Made by a program: the position numbers and the translations under genes | NCBI GenBank assembly: GCA_033977485.1 | Contig: CM066988.1 | Span: forward strand, 71,849,169-71,913,168 | Direction of reading: 5' to 3' | DNA: 64,000 nucleotides | Source of the DNA: Hydrangea macrophylla | Lineage: Eukaryota; Streptophyta; Magnoliopsida; Cornales; Hydrangeaceae | In this document: one piece after another, positions 22,102 to 33,405 of the stretch | How positions within the stretch are numbered: the stretch's first letter is position 1 | Layout: every line of letters starts with the position of its first letter | Notes under the pieces: generated by a model | Told to the model about the DNA's origin: nothing | The model's database searches: none | Seen by the model: only the letters and a program-made list of their open reading frames with translations

Positions 22102-25100
22102 CTAGTCATGAAACAACTTCGGGTACTTCTTCCTTATCTCAGCTTCAACTTCTCACGAGGTTTCATTCTCGTCATGGTGATTCCACTGAACCTTGACCAA
22201 CGGAATGTCCTTGTTTCTTAACTTCTTGATACTCTGATCCAGAATCTTCATAGGTCTCTCCTTGTGAGAAATATTATGACTCGTCTCAATATCGTCATAA
22301 CTAACCACGTGCGAGGGGTCTCGTATGTACTTTTTCAGCATACTAACATGAAATACATTTTGAACCCCAGACATCTTCGGTGGTAGTGCCAGATGATATG
22401 CCACTTTCCCGACACGTTCCAAAATCTCGATTGGTCCGACGAAACGCGGAGCTAACTTTCTTCTTTTGAGACTGAAACGTACTACTCCTCGGGTCGGTGA
22501 AACCTTAAGAAGTACATGATCTCCAACACTAAATTCTAAATCTTTCCGGCATCGATCAGCATAATTCTTTCACCTGCTTTGAGCAGTTCTCATTCTTTCC
22601 TTAACCAAAGAAATCCTTTCGTTGGTTTCTCTAACCAAATCTGGTCCCAACAACTCCGTGTCCCCAACCTCTGCCCAACATAATGGAAAATGACATGGTC
22701 GTCCATACAATGCTTCGAACGGAGCCATCCCGATACTGGTGTGATAACTGTTGTTATAGGCAAATTCAACCAAAGGCAAGTGTGTCTCCCAAGATTCTTC
22801 AAAATCAATAACACAAGCCCTAAGCATATCTTCCATGATCTGATTGACACGCTCAGTCTGCCCATCTGTCTGAGGGTGGAAAGCAGTACTCATCTTGAGC
22901 GAGGTTCTCATAGCTTCTTGCAAACTTTCCCAAAATCCAGAAGTAAAACGTGCGTCACGATCTGACACAATCGACACAGGTGCACCGTGAAGTCGCACAA
23001 CTTGTTGTATGTACATTCGACTCATCTTTTCTACCGGGTATGTCATACTATAAGCGATAAAATGAGCCAATTTTTTCAATCGGTCCATGATTACCCAAAT
23101 GGCATCATGATTCTATTGCGATCGAGGCAAACCCACTACAAAATCCATCGTGATGTGCTCGTACTTCCAACCAGGAATAGGTAGTGGTTGCAACAATCCT
23201 GAGGGTCTCTGATGTTCGGCTTTGACTTGTTGACACGTCAAACACTTGGATACAAATTCGGCCACGTCTTTCTTCATACCTTCCCACCAAAAATTTCTTT
23301 TCAAATCTTTGAACATTTTCGTTCCTCCCGGGTGAACTGTATATTTTGACTTATGTGCTTCTGCCAGAATATCATTTCTCAAATTCCCACAGTCTGGTAC
23401 ACATAATTTGTCTCTGCATCGATATCCTCCATCACTTCCCACCTTCCATTCTGTCGGATCTTTTTCTGACATCTTCACAAACCACGCTTGAAACTGCTCA
23501 TCTTCTTTTTGAGCTCCAATAATACGGTCGATAAGAACAGGCTATAGGATAAGACATCCAAAAAGTTGTCCTTCTCCTTCTTCAATACTCTGTACATCGA
23601 ACTCCACCAATGTCTCTAATGCTCGCCATTCTCTAACCATTACGGAGGCGATCGTCTCACGAGTTTGCTGAGTTAAAGCATCAGCGACCACATTAGCTTT
23701 ACGGGGGTGGTATTCTAATGTGAAGTCGTAATCTTTGATGAGCTCCATCCATCTGCATTGTCTCATGTTCAACTCTTTCTGTGTGAACAAATATTTTAGA
23801 CTCTTGTGATCGGAGAATAAATCAAACTTCTCACTGTAGAGATAGTGTCTCCAAATCTTGAGTGTGAATACTACTGTAGTCAATTCCAGATCATGAATGG
23901 GATAGTTCAACTCATTCGGCTTCAACTGTCTGGATCCATAAGCGATAACTCTACCATCTTGCATAAGTACACACCCTAGTCCTTGATATGACGCGTCACT
24001 AAAGATAGTGAACTTCTCATCAGGCTTGGGTATAGCTAGTACTGGTGTGGTAGTGAGTCTCTCTTTCAACTCTAGAAAGGCATGCTCATGCTTCTCTGTC
24101 CAGTCGAACTTCAAATTCTTCTTTGTCAACCCAGTTAATGGTGCAGCTATTTTTGAAAACCCTTCAACAAATCTTCTGTAATAGCCTGAGAGTCCAAGAA
24201 AACTCCGAACTTCTGTAGGGTTGCTCGGCCTAACCCAGTTTGACACAGCATCCGTCTTGGAAGAATCCACAGAAATTCCTTGAGATGACACCTTGTGTCC
24301 CAAAAATTTAACTTCTTGTAATCAGAACTCACACTTACTGAACTTGGCATACAAGTGATGGTCCTTGAGTGTCTGCATCGCAATCCGTAGATGTTGCTCG
24401 TGTTCTTCCTCTGGCTTAGAATAGATCAAAATATCATCAATGAAGATGATGACAAACTGATCCAAATAAGGCTTGAACAGTCTATTCATCAGATCCATAA
24501 ACACTGCCGGGGCATTCGTCATTCCAAATGGCATTACCAAAAATTCATAGTGACCATATCGAGTTCTGAATGCAGTCTTAGGTATATCTTCCTTCCGTAC
24601 CCTCAACTGATGATATCCCGACCTTAGGTCTATTTTGGAAAGTGTCGTAGCTCCTTGTAGTTGATTAAACAAATCGTCAATCCGAGGTAAGGGATACTTA
24701 TTCTTGATAGTCACTCGGTTCAATTCTCTGTAGTCGATACACAGCCGAAGTGTTCCATCCTTCTTCTTCACAAATAATACCGGTACTCCCCAAGGCGATG
24801 TACTTGGACGTACAAAACCTAGGTTCTCAAGCTCTTGAACTTGTTCTTTCAATTCCAACAGTTCGGTGGGCTATTCTGTAAGGAACCTTGGTGATCGGTA
24901 TGGTACCCGATATAAGCTCAATACAGAACTCTATACTTCTCTCGGGCGGCAAACCAGAAACGTCTTGAAATACTTCTTCGAAGTCCTTGACTATAGGTAT
25001 AGACAACACTGTCGCTTCTGTACTGACGACTTCGATGTTTGCTAAGCATTTTATGAGGAACATATCTCCCAAAGGGTTACATTGAAAATCAAAGGGTTGA

Positions 25101-26545
25101 TTCTCATTGTCGGGAAGTGTCATTCTCTTCCTCGCACAATCCAACTTCACTTGATTCTGAGAGAACCAATCCATTCCTAAGATTATGTCGAACTCCTTCA
25201 TTAATAGGACAATCAGCCTTGCACGGATTTCAGGGTCTCTTAGCCGTAAAGGACAATCCTTGCACACGTGTCCTAATCTGACTACGGCTCCTAATGGTGA
25301 AGTAGCCCTCAAAGCCTTCTCTAAACAATGAGGTAAGATACCCAATCTCCGAATTGTATTTATAGATATGAACAAAAGAGCAGCACCCGTATCAAATAAC
25401 ACTTTAACATGGGAGTTAAACAGAGTCAAGGTACCTTCTACCGCTTGCTGATCAGGTTGAGTTTCTTCAAAACCTCCTTCTTCCTACACAGTCGCATCAT
25501 ATCCAGCGGCATCAGGAATAACAGCATTCACGTGAGTCTGACCTTGCTGACCATAAGTCACTTGCTTAGGGGCAGTACAGAACTTGTTGATGTGACCTGG
25601 TTCACCACAACTGTAGCAGACTATGCCTTGCTGAGCAGCACACCTTGGTGCCTTGCAATCTCGAGCCAGATGACCGGGATTTCCACAATTGAAACATTTC
25701 CCAACGCTACTTCCTTCACCAACCCGGGGTTGAGTCTGATAGGTGATAGCTTGGGTCTTCTTGCTTCTGTCAAAATTCCTCTTCTGCCTTTGGGTACGAT
25801 TCATTGGTGGTCTATTCCCAAAGTTACCCCTTTGAGGCGGCCAGAATTCGAATTGATTATGGTTCACTCGAGCATCTTCTTCCAAATCAGTGGCCAGGCC
25901 GACTAGTCCTTCGAAAGACTTATCTAGGTGGCCGAGAGTCAGGCGACGAATCTGCGGTGTCAGCCTTTGGTTATACTTACGGATCCTCTTTTCTTCGGTA
26001 TCAACTATGTGCGGGACGAACCGAGACAGTCTCTCGAACTGAGTGGTGTACTCTTGCACCAATTTGGTTCCTTGTGTTAGATCCATGAACTCCTTCTCTC
26101 TCTTGTACCTCTTTGTAGTCGGGAAATACTTCTCGAAAAATCTCCCTTTGAACGCAGTCCACGTCATTCCCGTTGCAGCTTCGTTCCCGATGGTAGTTGT
26201 GACTGTATCCCACCAATCTGCGGTGGCATCAGTCAATTAGAAAGTATCTAACCTCCTCTTGTCCATCTCATTGCACTGGATAGCCTCGAACATGCTGTCC
26301 ATCTGTCTTAACCACTGTTCCGCTTTCCATGGTTTCGCAGTACCCGCAAACTGCTCGGGCCTTAGCGCACGGAATCTCTCCAGCAGCTTATCTCCCGTTT
26401 GTCGGTCTCGTCGGTTTTCATTCTGATTACTAACCCTTTCGAGACGTCTGACAAAAGCTTCAAACATTCCTGTAGGATCGGCAGCCTCATGTGCTCCCTC
26501 AATCAAATTCCTGTTTCTTCTCGATCTCCTAACCATTCTATGCAT
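22102..26545 (-). pseudogene. Broken gag-pol of the chromodomain gypsy element
   Basis: The minus-strand frame starts at ATG 26545 (or 26536) and ends at TAG 22102-22104. Domains in order: gag; two CCHC knuckles ([14 protein letters not shown] and [14 protein letters not shown], about 25570-25705); protease with DTGA near 25390; RT with FIDD near 24440; RNase H with FSDAS near 24005; integrase HHCC, then D-D-E (SDRDARF and QTERVNQ, about 22840-22980); chromodomain (about 22102-22350). In-frame stops lie at 26237, 25484, 24322, 23542, 23113, 22570 and 22153, and a one-base frameshift lies near 24870 just before RT. The two stops with the clearest ancestral codon (24322 and 22153) look like TGG to TGA changes, as expected from deamination of methylated DNA. 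The element cannot make a full polyprotein. Confidence 0.92.
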
Positions 26546-26985
26546 GGTAGTGATAATGAGGAAAATGCATGCAACAGAAGTATAAAGCAGTTTAAATGAC
26601 AACAACATCAAAAGAGTATTTCTATATACAACTTCTCGATCAAGTTGATACAAAAAGCATGTATGATCAGTCAATGCCTACCCTAGCTATATGGGTTAGG
26701 ACGTACATCGTCCATGCAAAAGTTAGAGTTACAAAAATGGGGTCATTAACTTATACTCGAATACATGTAAATACAGTTTGCAAAAAGAGAATAGAGATAC
26801 TTGTCAAAAATAGTCAATATATACAAGGCGACATCTAAATGATCAGTCATCACCGTAGGTAGTCATCAAAAGGTCAAGCGAGTCGGCCTGATGAAAACGC
26901 TGAACATGAGAGGGGCCTGCCCCAAAATTACAGCTATGTGAGGTAAAAAATGAAGCAGGTTCAGGGGCATCTGCCTCTGGCAAAG

Positions 26986-27447
26986 CTAGCTCGCTAGTGC
27001 CTCCTCAAGATCAACTGCGAAGTCGTCCCAACCTATGTCATCCTCCTCATAAACACCCTCCCGACCTATAGGAGCCAAATGAACCACTTCAGCATCGTCC
27101 TCATCAGCAGGGACAACTGGTGGAGGCATATCCAGCTGTGCAAGGTGAGCCTGCACAACCTAAACCTCAAGGGGTAAATAAAAAGCATCATTGTTAACCA
27201 AGCGAACCATCTCTACAAGCACTAAGCGTTGGATCTCAATAAAGTAAAGAATCTCGAGGCGAGCACGGGATAAATCAAGCAACCTTAACACGTGAATCTG
27301 GTGTCAGAGATCTAACTCGACGGTAGCAGCTGCACGCTGCCCAACAACGGTGAAATAAAGTATCGTCGAGGCCGACACTATTGCTCCCACAGTAACCCGA
27401 TGCCCTCCAAAAGCATCAGGTACAAAAAGGGGCTAAGCTGGATCCAT
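26986..27447 (-). pseudogene. Decayed extra reading frame between PBS and gag
   Basis: Read from ATG 27447, one minus-strand frame spans 154 codons to TAG 26986-26988, with three internal stops (after MDPA, after VELDL and after LPLEV). Between the stops the translation looks protein-like: a hydrophobic first half (VGAIVSASTILYFTVVGQ), an Arg/Leu-rich middle and an acidic end (EEDDIGWDDFAVDLEEALAS). I do not recognise a family. All three stops can be explained by C to T changes at CAG or CGA codons. It lies about 175 bases downstream of the PBS and 440 bases before the gag ATG. It could be a lost leader ORF of this element or a fortuitous run. Confidence 0.45.
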
Positions 27448-27622
27448 AGCTGAAAAAGGTACTAACTTAAATCAGGAAAGAGATAATCTTAGGCGTTTGG
27501 GTAACTGAGTCTATCCTCCCTGTCGTATCATCGGGGTACAAAGCTTAAGCTAACAGGTCGTGGAATCGGGTCTAAACTAGTAAACCCTAACCTGACTAAA
27601 CCATCTTGAGATGAATAACCTG

Positions 27623-27634
27623 GCTCTGATACCA
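27623..27634 (-). other. Primer binding site, initiator tRNA-Met type
   Basis: Minus strand TGGTATCAGAGC, eight bases from the LTR end, is the classic match to the plant initiator tRNA-Met 3' end. Confidence 0.9.
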
Positions 27635-27642
27635 CTAAATCC

Positions 27643-30564
27643 TGTCATGCCCCGACGTAGCATAAATATGGAAAGCGTTTAATTTCCTTTATGGACCCGT
27701 AGGTTGCGACAGTTTGAAGGATCGATTCCATCCCAAAAGTCGAACAACATAAAACCATGACCAGAGTAAAACAGTCAAGATTTACAAATATTTTTCTAAC
27801 TTATTATATATTACAATACGGGGTCAACTAAGGCACATGCCGCCTTAAAACAAAACAATATCTATTGTCTATTACAGTCATCCTTATAACAAAACAATTT
27901 ATAACATAAATCATAGGATATTGATAACAGATCTATCTTCTAAAGCAGTCGTTCTCAGTTTGCATAATCATAGGGCCCAGCATAGTCATAACCTGAAAAG
28001 CCTATGCACGAATGTCCAGGATGCATCAACGCCGTCAGCTTCAAGAAGCTGGTGAGTATTAAAAACATAACTTTGAATGTAACACATACTCATTTACCAT
28101 TTTCCAATTCCCAATTAATTCAACAAGTTTACATTAAGTAAAGATTTCGTTTTTAGAAAACAACCACAATATCATTTGAAAGCTTTAATTCACATATATG
28201 TGACCGTGTATGAAAAATAATGCACCATCTCATCTTACCAACTCTTTTCTCTAGACAAACACAACAACCCACTATCTCACACCAGTATCTTTGAAATACT
28301 CTGATAGCCACACTTTAGCACAGGGGTGCCAGGGAATGTCTAGTTTGCCTCACACTTTAGCACGGGGTGCCAGGGAATGTCCTATGCCTCACACTTTAGT
28401 ACCTAATCCGTCTCGCAAATACCGAAGGTAACCTCACACAGTATCCAGACTCAGGTACCAGGGAGTGTCCGTAGGCCACACTTTAGCACTACCATGGGTG
28501 CTAGGGAATGTCCAAGTTAGACGTCACACACTTTAACACTTCCATGTGCGTCAGGGAGTATCCAGTTTTACCATCGTCACACTACAAAGATACTCTCACC
28601 GCAATCTCAACACGTCACACTTTGGTACACAATTACCAGGGAGTATCCACAACACAATCTCTACCATACACTCTTTTCCACACTGACCATTACTCTTTTC
28701 CACACTGCCCAACATTCACACTCACTATGCATGTACAACTGACTCCATATGTATGTCGTGAAACATTAAACATAAAGTAAATCACTGAAATATAGAAACA
28801 GCGTGCGTACGGGGATTGATAAGTCACAATACAACGTTTTAATCGTCCAAACATACCCAAATAGGATTCTGATTTAGTAAATTTCCCAAACAGAGCTTTA
28901 GAAATTCATAAAACATCACCAAAACAGTTCCTTAACATAAAATAAGCAAAAACCAGAAACTGTCCAAGGTCGCGCGCGCGGGCCGATCACGCGAAGGTCG
29001 CTCGTGCGGGCTGCACGCGCGATATGCCCATTTTCCGTTTTATTATAAAAAAATTTCTTTCTGCCAGAATACAGGGAGATTGCGCGTGCGAGTTGCTCGC
29101 GCGATCTGCCTAATTTTCATTTTTCTTATTAAAATCCTTTCTATCTGCCTGAACCCACATGGCTCGCGCGCGCGGGCTGCTCGCGCGAAGGGTCGCTCCC
29201 ACGGTCTGCTCGCGCGATCGCGCGCGCGAGTTCACGCAATAGCTTCATTTTCCTCGCTGGTTTTCCCCTATTTCATAAATTAAGGGGCCTTTTGACCCAT
29301 TTTTGATTCCGTAAGTTACCATGCCTTATAATAAATGAGTCTCTTCGATTTTTTGCAAGGATTATGAATCTACAATTAATTTTACTTGAATCCAAACGTA
29401 GTTTACGAATTTTACGAAAAACTAAAAGATGACAAAACTTCAATCTTAATGTACTTTCTCAATTGACTAAATTAAGCCTTAATACTTTAAACATACCATC
29501 TATGATGTATAATCTTTCATAATCATCTCTAAAAACAGATTTTGGTTAAGTTTGAAAAATTCATGTTTCTAAGCTTTGAAATTCAAACGTAAAATCATAA
29601 TTGGAGATTTTCAAATTAAGCTATATAAAGAGCAACCAAGATATGAATTACATTCATAGTGAGTTAGAAATACTCACAGAGATTGAAGAATTGTTGAGAA
29701 GGAAAACAATATAGGAAAATTCAAACCCAAGCTTTTGCTATGGGGATTAAGCTTTCTCTCTCCAGAAATTTAAACTCTCAAGCTCTCTCTTTTTCTCTCT
29801 GTGTTCTCTCTCTCACTATCTCAATTTCAATTGAAAGAATGCAGAATGGGAGTTGTGTGTGAGTGTATGCAAGTATATAAACAAAACTCCCAACTTGGAG
29901 CCCAAGTTCTCCCTCCTACACTCTACAAATCTATTTTGTTTTTCAAGTTATCCCAGCTGCAGAATATACACACACAGATATATATGTATATATATACACT
30001 CTCACAAATTGAAGGGTCAAGTAGGCTAGTAGGGGTCAAAAGTTGAAGTGTTTGGGAATGTAGCTTATGGCACTAGGAATGCACATACCCAACAGTAGAA
30101 TCCAAACAAGGCATAAGTCAATGATTAGTTTCCATAAATGGAATAAAGTGTATGTCAAATCTAACTTTACATCACTTTCAAAATCTGTGGAAGGTCCATG
30201 CGGCACGGACAATTTTGGACATGAACTGGTATTTTCGCGTCGCGGTGGTCGCCACAAAAATACAGAAAATCTATTTTAGCGTAAGAAATGATTTCCCGGT
30301 TTTATAAAAATACTGCTTGAGTTAGAAGAAAATGTTTCCGCCGTTTTGAAATACAGATTTGAAATCTATCACAGGCGTTGCTAAATTTTATAAAATCGCA
30401 GTTTGACCCCAAAAGAATTTTAAACATGAAATAAAGCAAGTATTAAAGTTCTAAACATGAGAATTGCAAATGAAATAAAAGAAGACATTACAAATTTGAG
30501 TTAACATCAGGAACATTAATTAATTATGAAATGCAAAATTTAAAATTAAATGCAGGTTATTACA
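27643..30564 (-). repeat. 5' LTR of the chromodomain element (2,922 bp)
   Basis: On the plus strand it begins TGTCATGCCCC and ends GGTTATTACA, so on the minus strand it has the usual TG...CA ends. It contains a hairpin repeat array (28300-28650), a CG-rich stretch of alternating CGCG runs (about 28970-29235) and TA/CA microsatellites near 29970-30000. Confidence 0.92.
28300..28650 (-). repeat. Array of short variable hairpins inside the chromodomain LTR
   Basis: Units share CACACTTT on one side and AGGGAATGTCC or AGGGAGTATCC on the other, with a different fold-back between them. Examples: TAGCAC 28484-28489 with GTGCTA 28498-28503; GGTA 28624-28627 with TACC 28634-28637; and GCAC/GTGC pairs in the first two units. 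About six units are recognisable. CTTT and AGGG extend the stems by G-U pairing in RNA. Confidence 0.65.
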
Positions 30565-31366
30565 GAGATGATCTGGGAAGTTGCGGACTAAGTGTCTCGA
30601 CGTGAGGTAAAATTCATTGAACATCCATTGGCATGCACGAGCACGATGAAAAGATATGTCAAGTGTTAATCTGATAATGAGAACGTTAATAGCTAATTAT
30701 GAATCGTTGATTATGAGTTATTACATGAGATCATGTTTCAAGTTATGTTAAAGATGATATATGTAAATGATCCGTTTATTGAATTGTTAATACCTTTGTT
30801 ATGCTGGTGGGAGGAACGTCTTTTGATAAGAGACTGTATGCATCTTAAGATGCTGAACAATGACACGATTGAGTAGTTTTTATGTATATTGGTGTTATGT
30901 TGTGAATACTCAATCAGCTTGTATTCAAGTTAATGATATTATGCCCTGGACAATCCAACGGCCAAATATCTTGCAAGTATAGTTAGAGAAGCGTAATGAT
31001 GAGGTGCTGAGTACAGGAAGGGTAAAGCCAGGTAGAAGACCCGAGATAGCTATTTAGAATCGTATTATTTATGCTTAGAAATTTTGTAATCATTATGTAT
31101 TTGGTAATGGACAAGTTGGGGCCAAGTAGGCCATGCAGTTGTAATATTTCTATTATGGTGTAATGTTAAGCTAAGTTTCAGTTTAGATTGGTTCTTAGTG
31201 TTTAAATTATACTGTGGTTTTGTTTATGTTTATCAATTCCCTTAATTGGAATATTTGTGTGGATTTAGAAGGACAGATCGGTAATTCAACTAATCACGTA
31301 TCCATGGGGCCAAAAGTGGAAATTTACAATTTTTTTTTTCTTATTTTGCTATGACGGGGCGTGACA
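30565..31366 (+). repeat. Right part of a plus-strand gypsy-type LTR
   Basis: It ends GACGGGGCGTGACA at 31366, the mirror of the TGTCACGCCCC/TGTCATGCCCC starts of the minus-strand LTRs here. Its interior (GATAAGAGACT, TATTCAAG, TATGCCCTGGACA near 30820-30955) resembles the outer solo LTR near 46790-46900. Its left part is missing because the chromodomain element inserted at 30564/30565. Whether it was a solo LTR or a full element cannot be told from this window. Confidence 0.7.
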
Positions 31367-33088
31367 TGATCAGATCAAATGGCCTTGATATGTATGCCCA
31401 ATTGCTTCTCCACTTTAGCCCTAAACTCTTTAAACTTTTTAAAGGCTTCAGATTTGTGCTGCATTAGGTATACATATCCATACCTAGAGTGGTCATTAGT
31501 AAATGGAATAAAATACTCATAACCACCCCTAGCTCTAATATTTATTGGTCCACACACATCAGTATGAATTAATTCTAACAATACATTGGTCTTGTTACCC
31601 TTTGCAGGAAAGGGCCTCTTGGTCATTTTAACCTCTAAACATGAATCACAGACTTCCATTAGTTCGAGAACCAAATCGCCTAATTCCCCTTACTAGTTTG
31701 CTAATCCTGTTTAGATTGACATGATCTAGCCTTATGTGCCAAAGCATTGTTAGATTAGTAGAAGGTTCTTTTCTTTTAGATGGTACAGTTACTACTGAGT
31801 TATTAAGTTCCAAATTAGAATCTTTAGAAACATTTGGAGTAATCACATACAAACCATTTGACTTAATACCAGAACACACAAAAGAACCATTTCTTTTGAT
31901 CACAACTTCAGTTCCAAAAGAGAAAGAATAATTTTTATTTGAAAGTTCTGAAACTAAAATTAAATTACGTCTCATTAAAGGGACATAAAGTACATCTGAT
32001 AAAATCAAAGTCTTATTGTATGGAAATTCTAAAACTACTACTCCTATAGTAATCGCAGAAACAGTTACACTAGAACCTAGAGTAAGCACAATCTCCCCAT
32101 TACTGCGCCTCTTGGTTAATCTAAACCCCTACAACGAATTACAGATATGGTTAGTCACACCAGAATCAATGCACCAAGTGTTCGAAGTATCAGTTATAAA
32201 ACTTACTTCAATCACATGTGATTCGATCATACCTTGAGCTCTTACAGCTAAGAATCTGGATAGTTCCTCTTCTAGTGGCCTTTGTCCCTGGATTAGAATC
32301 ACTTTCCTTTTCCTTGACCACCCAACTTTCCCTTACATTTTCCCTTTCCTTTAGATTTTGCAATCTTTGGGACTGGTCCAACACTTGGACCACCAGTGCC
32401 AGCATTCTTCTTTCCTTTTTTATCTTTCGGCGTAGATCGGGAAGATGAAGAGTTTTTCTCAATGTTCAAAACGTTGCCCCCAAGTTTGATCACCCCTTCT
32501 GCTGAATGAAGAGAGCTCATCAATTCGCTCATAGAAAAATTCATTTAATTCATATTATTGTTAAGTTTAAATTGGATGAATGATTGAGGTAGTGAGTAGA
32601 GGATCATATCAACTTGGTTTTGTGCATCAATGTTGACAACCAGAGTTTTCAGTTCATTTAAATAACCAATCATTTTTAAAACGTGCTCTCTGACTAGAGT
32701 TCCTCCCAACATTTTTGCACTCATGATCTTTTGCATGGCGATCTGCCTAGCAGGTCGGCCATGCTCCCCAAACATTCCTTTCATGGAGGTCATGATAGCA
32801 CTAACGAAATCGTTCGATTGGAATTGGAGTTGCAACACACCAGCCATAGGAGCTAGAATGTAGCAATGAGCCATTCCATTCGACTTCTTCCATTTGTCAA
32901 ACTTGCGTCTAGCATTTGCCAAAGCATTTGTCGCAGGTTCAGCAGGGCATGGGGTAGTGAGGACATATATATGATTCTCCGCAGTTAAAACAATGTCAAG
33001 ATTACATTTCCATTCGGTGTAGTTGTTTCTCGTTAGTTTGTTTTTGTGTGAGTATGGTAGCAAGTGGACTAAATGCAGATCCAGACAT
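31367..33088 (-). pseudogene. Copia gag-protease-integrase remnant
   Basis: Gag starts at ATG 33088 and shifts frame after about 15 codons. The main gag part is in 32545-33020 (NNYTEWKCNLDIVLTAE and similar), interrupted by a stop at 32545, then a Lys/Gly-rich tail to about 32299. A normal zinc knuckle is not readable. Protease is recognised by WCIDSGVTNHIC with the Asp-Ser-Gly at 32159-32167. GAG-pre-integrase (LWHIRLDHVNLNRISKLV) and the integrase core start (LIHTDVCGPI, NDHSRYGYVY) follow in 31375-31850, with a frameshift around 31660. At least three frame breaks make this a dead copy. Confidence 0.88.
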
Positions 33089-33114
33089 GAGTATGTTTGA
33101 AAAAAAAAAACATA

Positions 33115-33405
33115 CTCCCTCCGTCCCATAATAAGTGTCCACTTACTTTTTGCACAATGTTTAAGAAAATTGTATTATATTAATTTATTTGGTTCATTAA
33201 AGAGTCACTTTCCAATTTACCCTTAGATGTGATGGGTGTTTGACTTTTTGCTTGTTTTGGGACCACAAATAAATGCTGCTTTGTCTTTATTATAAGGGTA
33301 GTTTTGGGAAGTAAGTAAAAGCTATATGTCAATTTAGGAAAGTGGACACTTATTGTGGGACATCCAAAAAAGGAAATGTGGGCACTTATTATGGGACAGA
33401 GGGAG
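33115..33405. mobile_element. Stowaway-like MITE, copy 1
   Basis: 291 bp between TA dinucleotides (33113-33114 and 33406-33407). The ends are inverted: CTCCCTCCGTCCCATAATAA on the left and its near complement on the right. Stowaway MITEs of the Tc1/mariner group have TA target sites and this CTCCCTCCGT end. It lies 26 bases upstream of the copia gag ATG. A second copy in opposite orientation is at 59050-59341. Confidence 0.88.

Larger units (their letters stand above)
20634..30564 (-). mobile_element. Chromodomain Ty3/gypsy element (Tekay/Del-like), degenerate, left LTR split
   Basis: Two direct LTRs in minus orientation flank an internal region: an intact copy at 27643-30564 and a partial copy at 20634-22056 matching about 29109-30564. 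An initiator-Met-type PBS (27623-27634) lies next to the right LTR and a PPT (22057-22069) next to the left. The pol order with integrase last, then a chromodomain, places it among chromoviruses; the chromodomain tail and iMet PBS resemble the Tekay/Del clade. The rest of its left LTR must lie left of the window, separated by the young Tat/Ogre-like insertion. The right target duplication should be GAGAT (30565-30569). Confidence 0.9.

Noticed and set aside
30565..31366. Part of the chromodomain element
   Set aside because: It lies outside the LTR end at 30564 and ends in an LTR terminus of opposite orientation.
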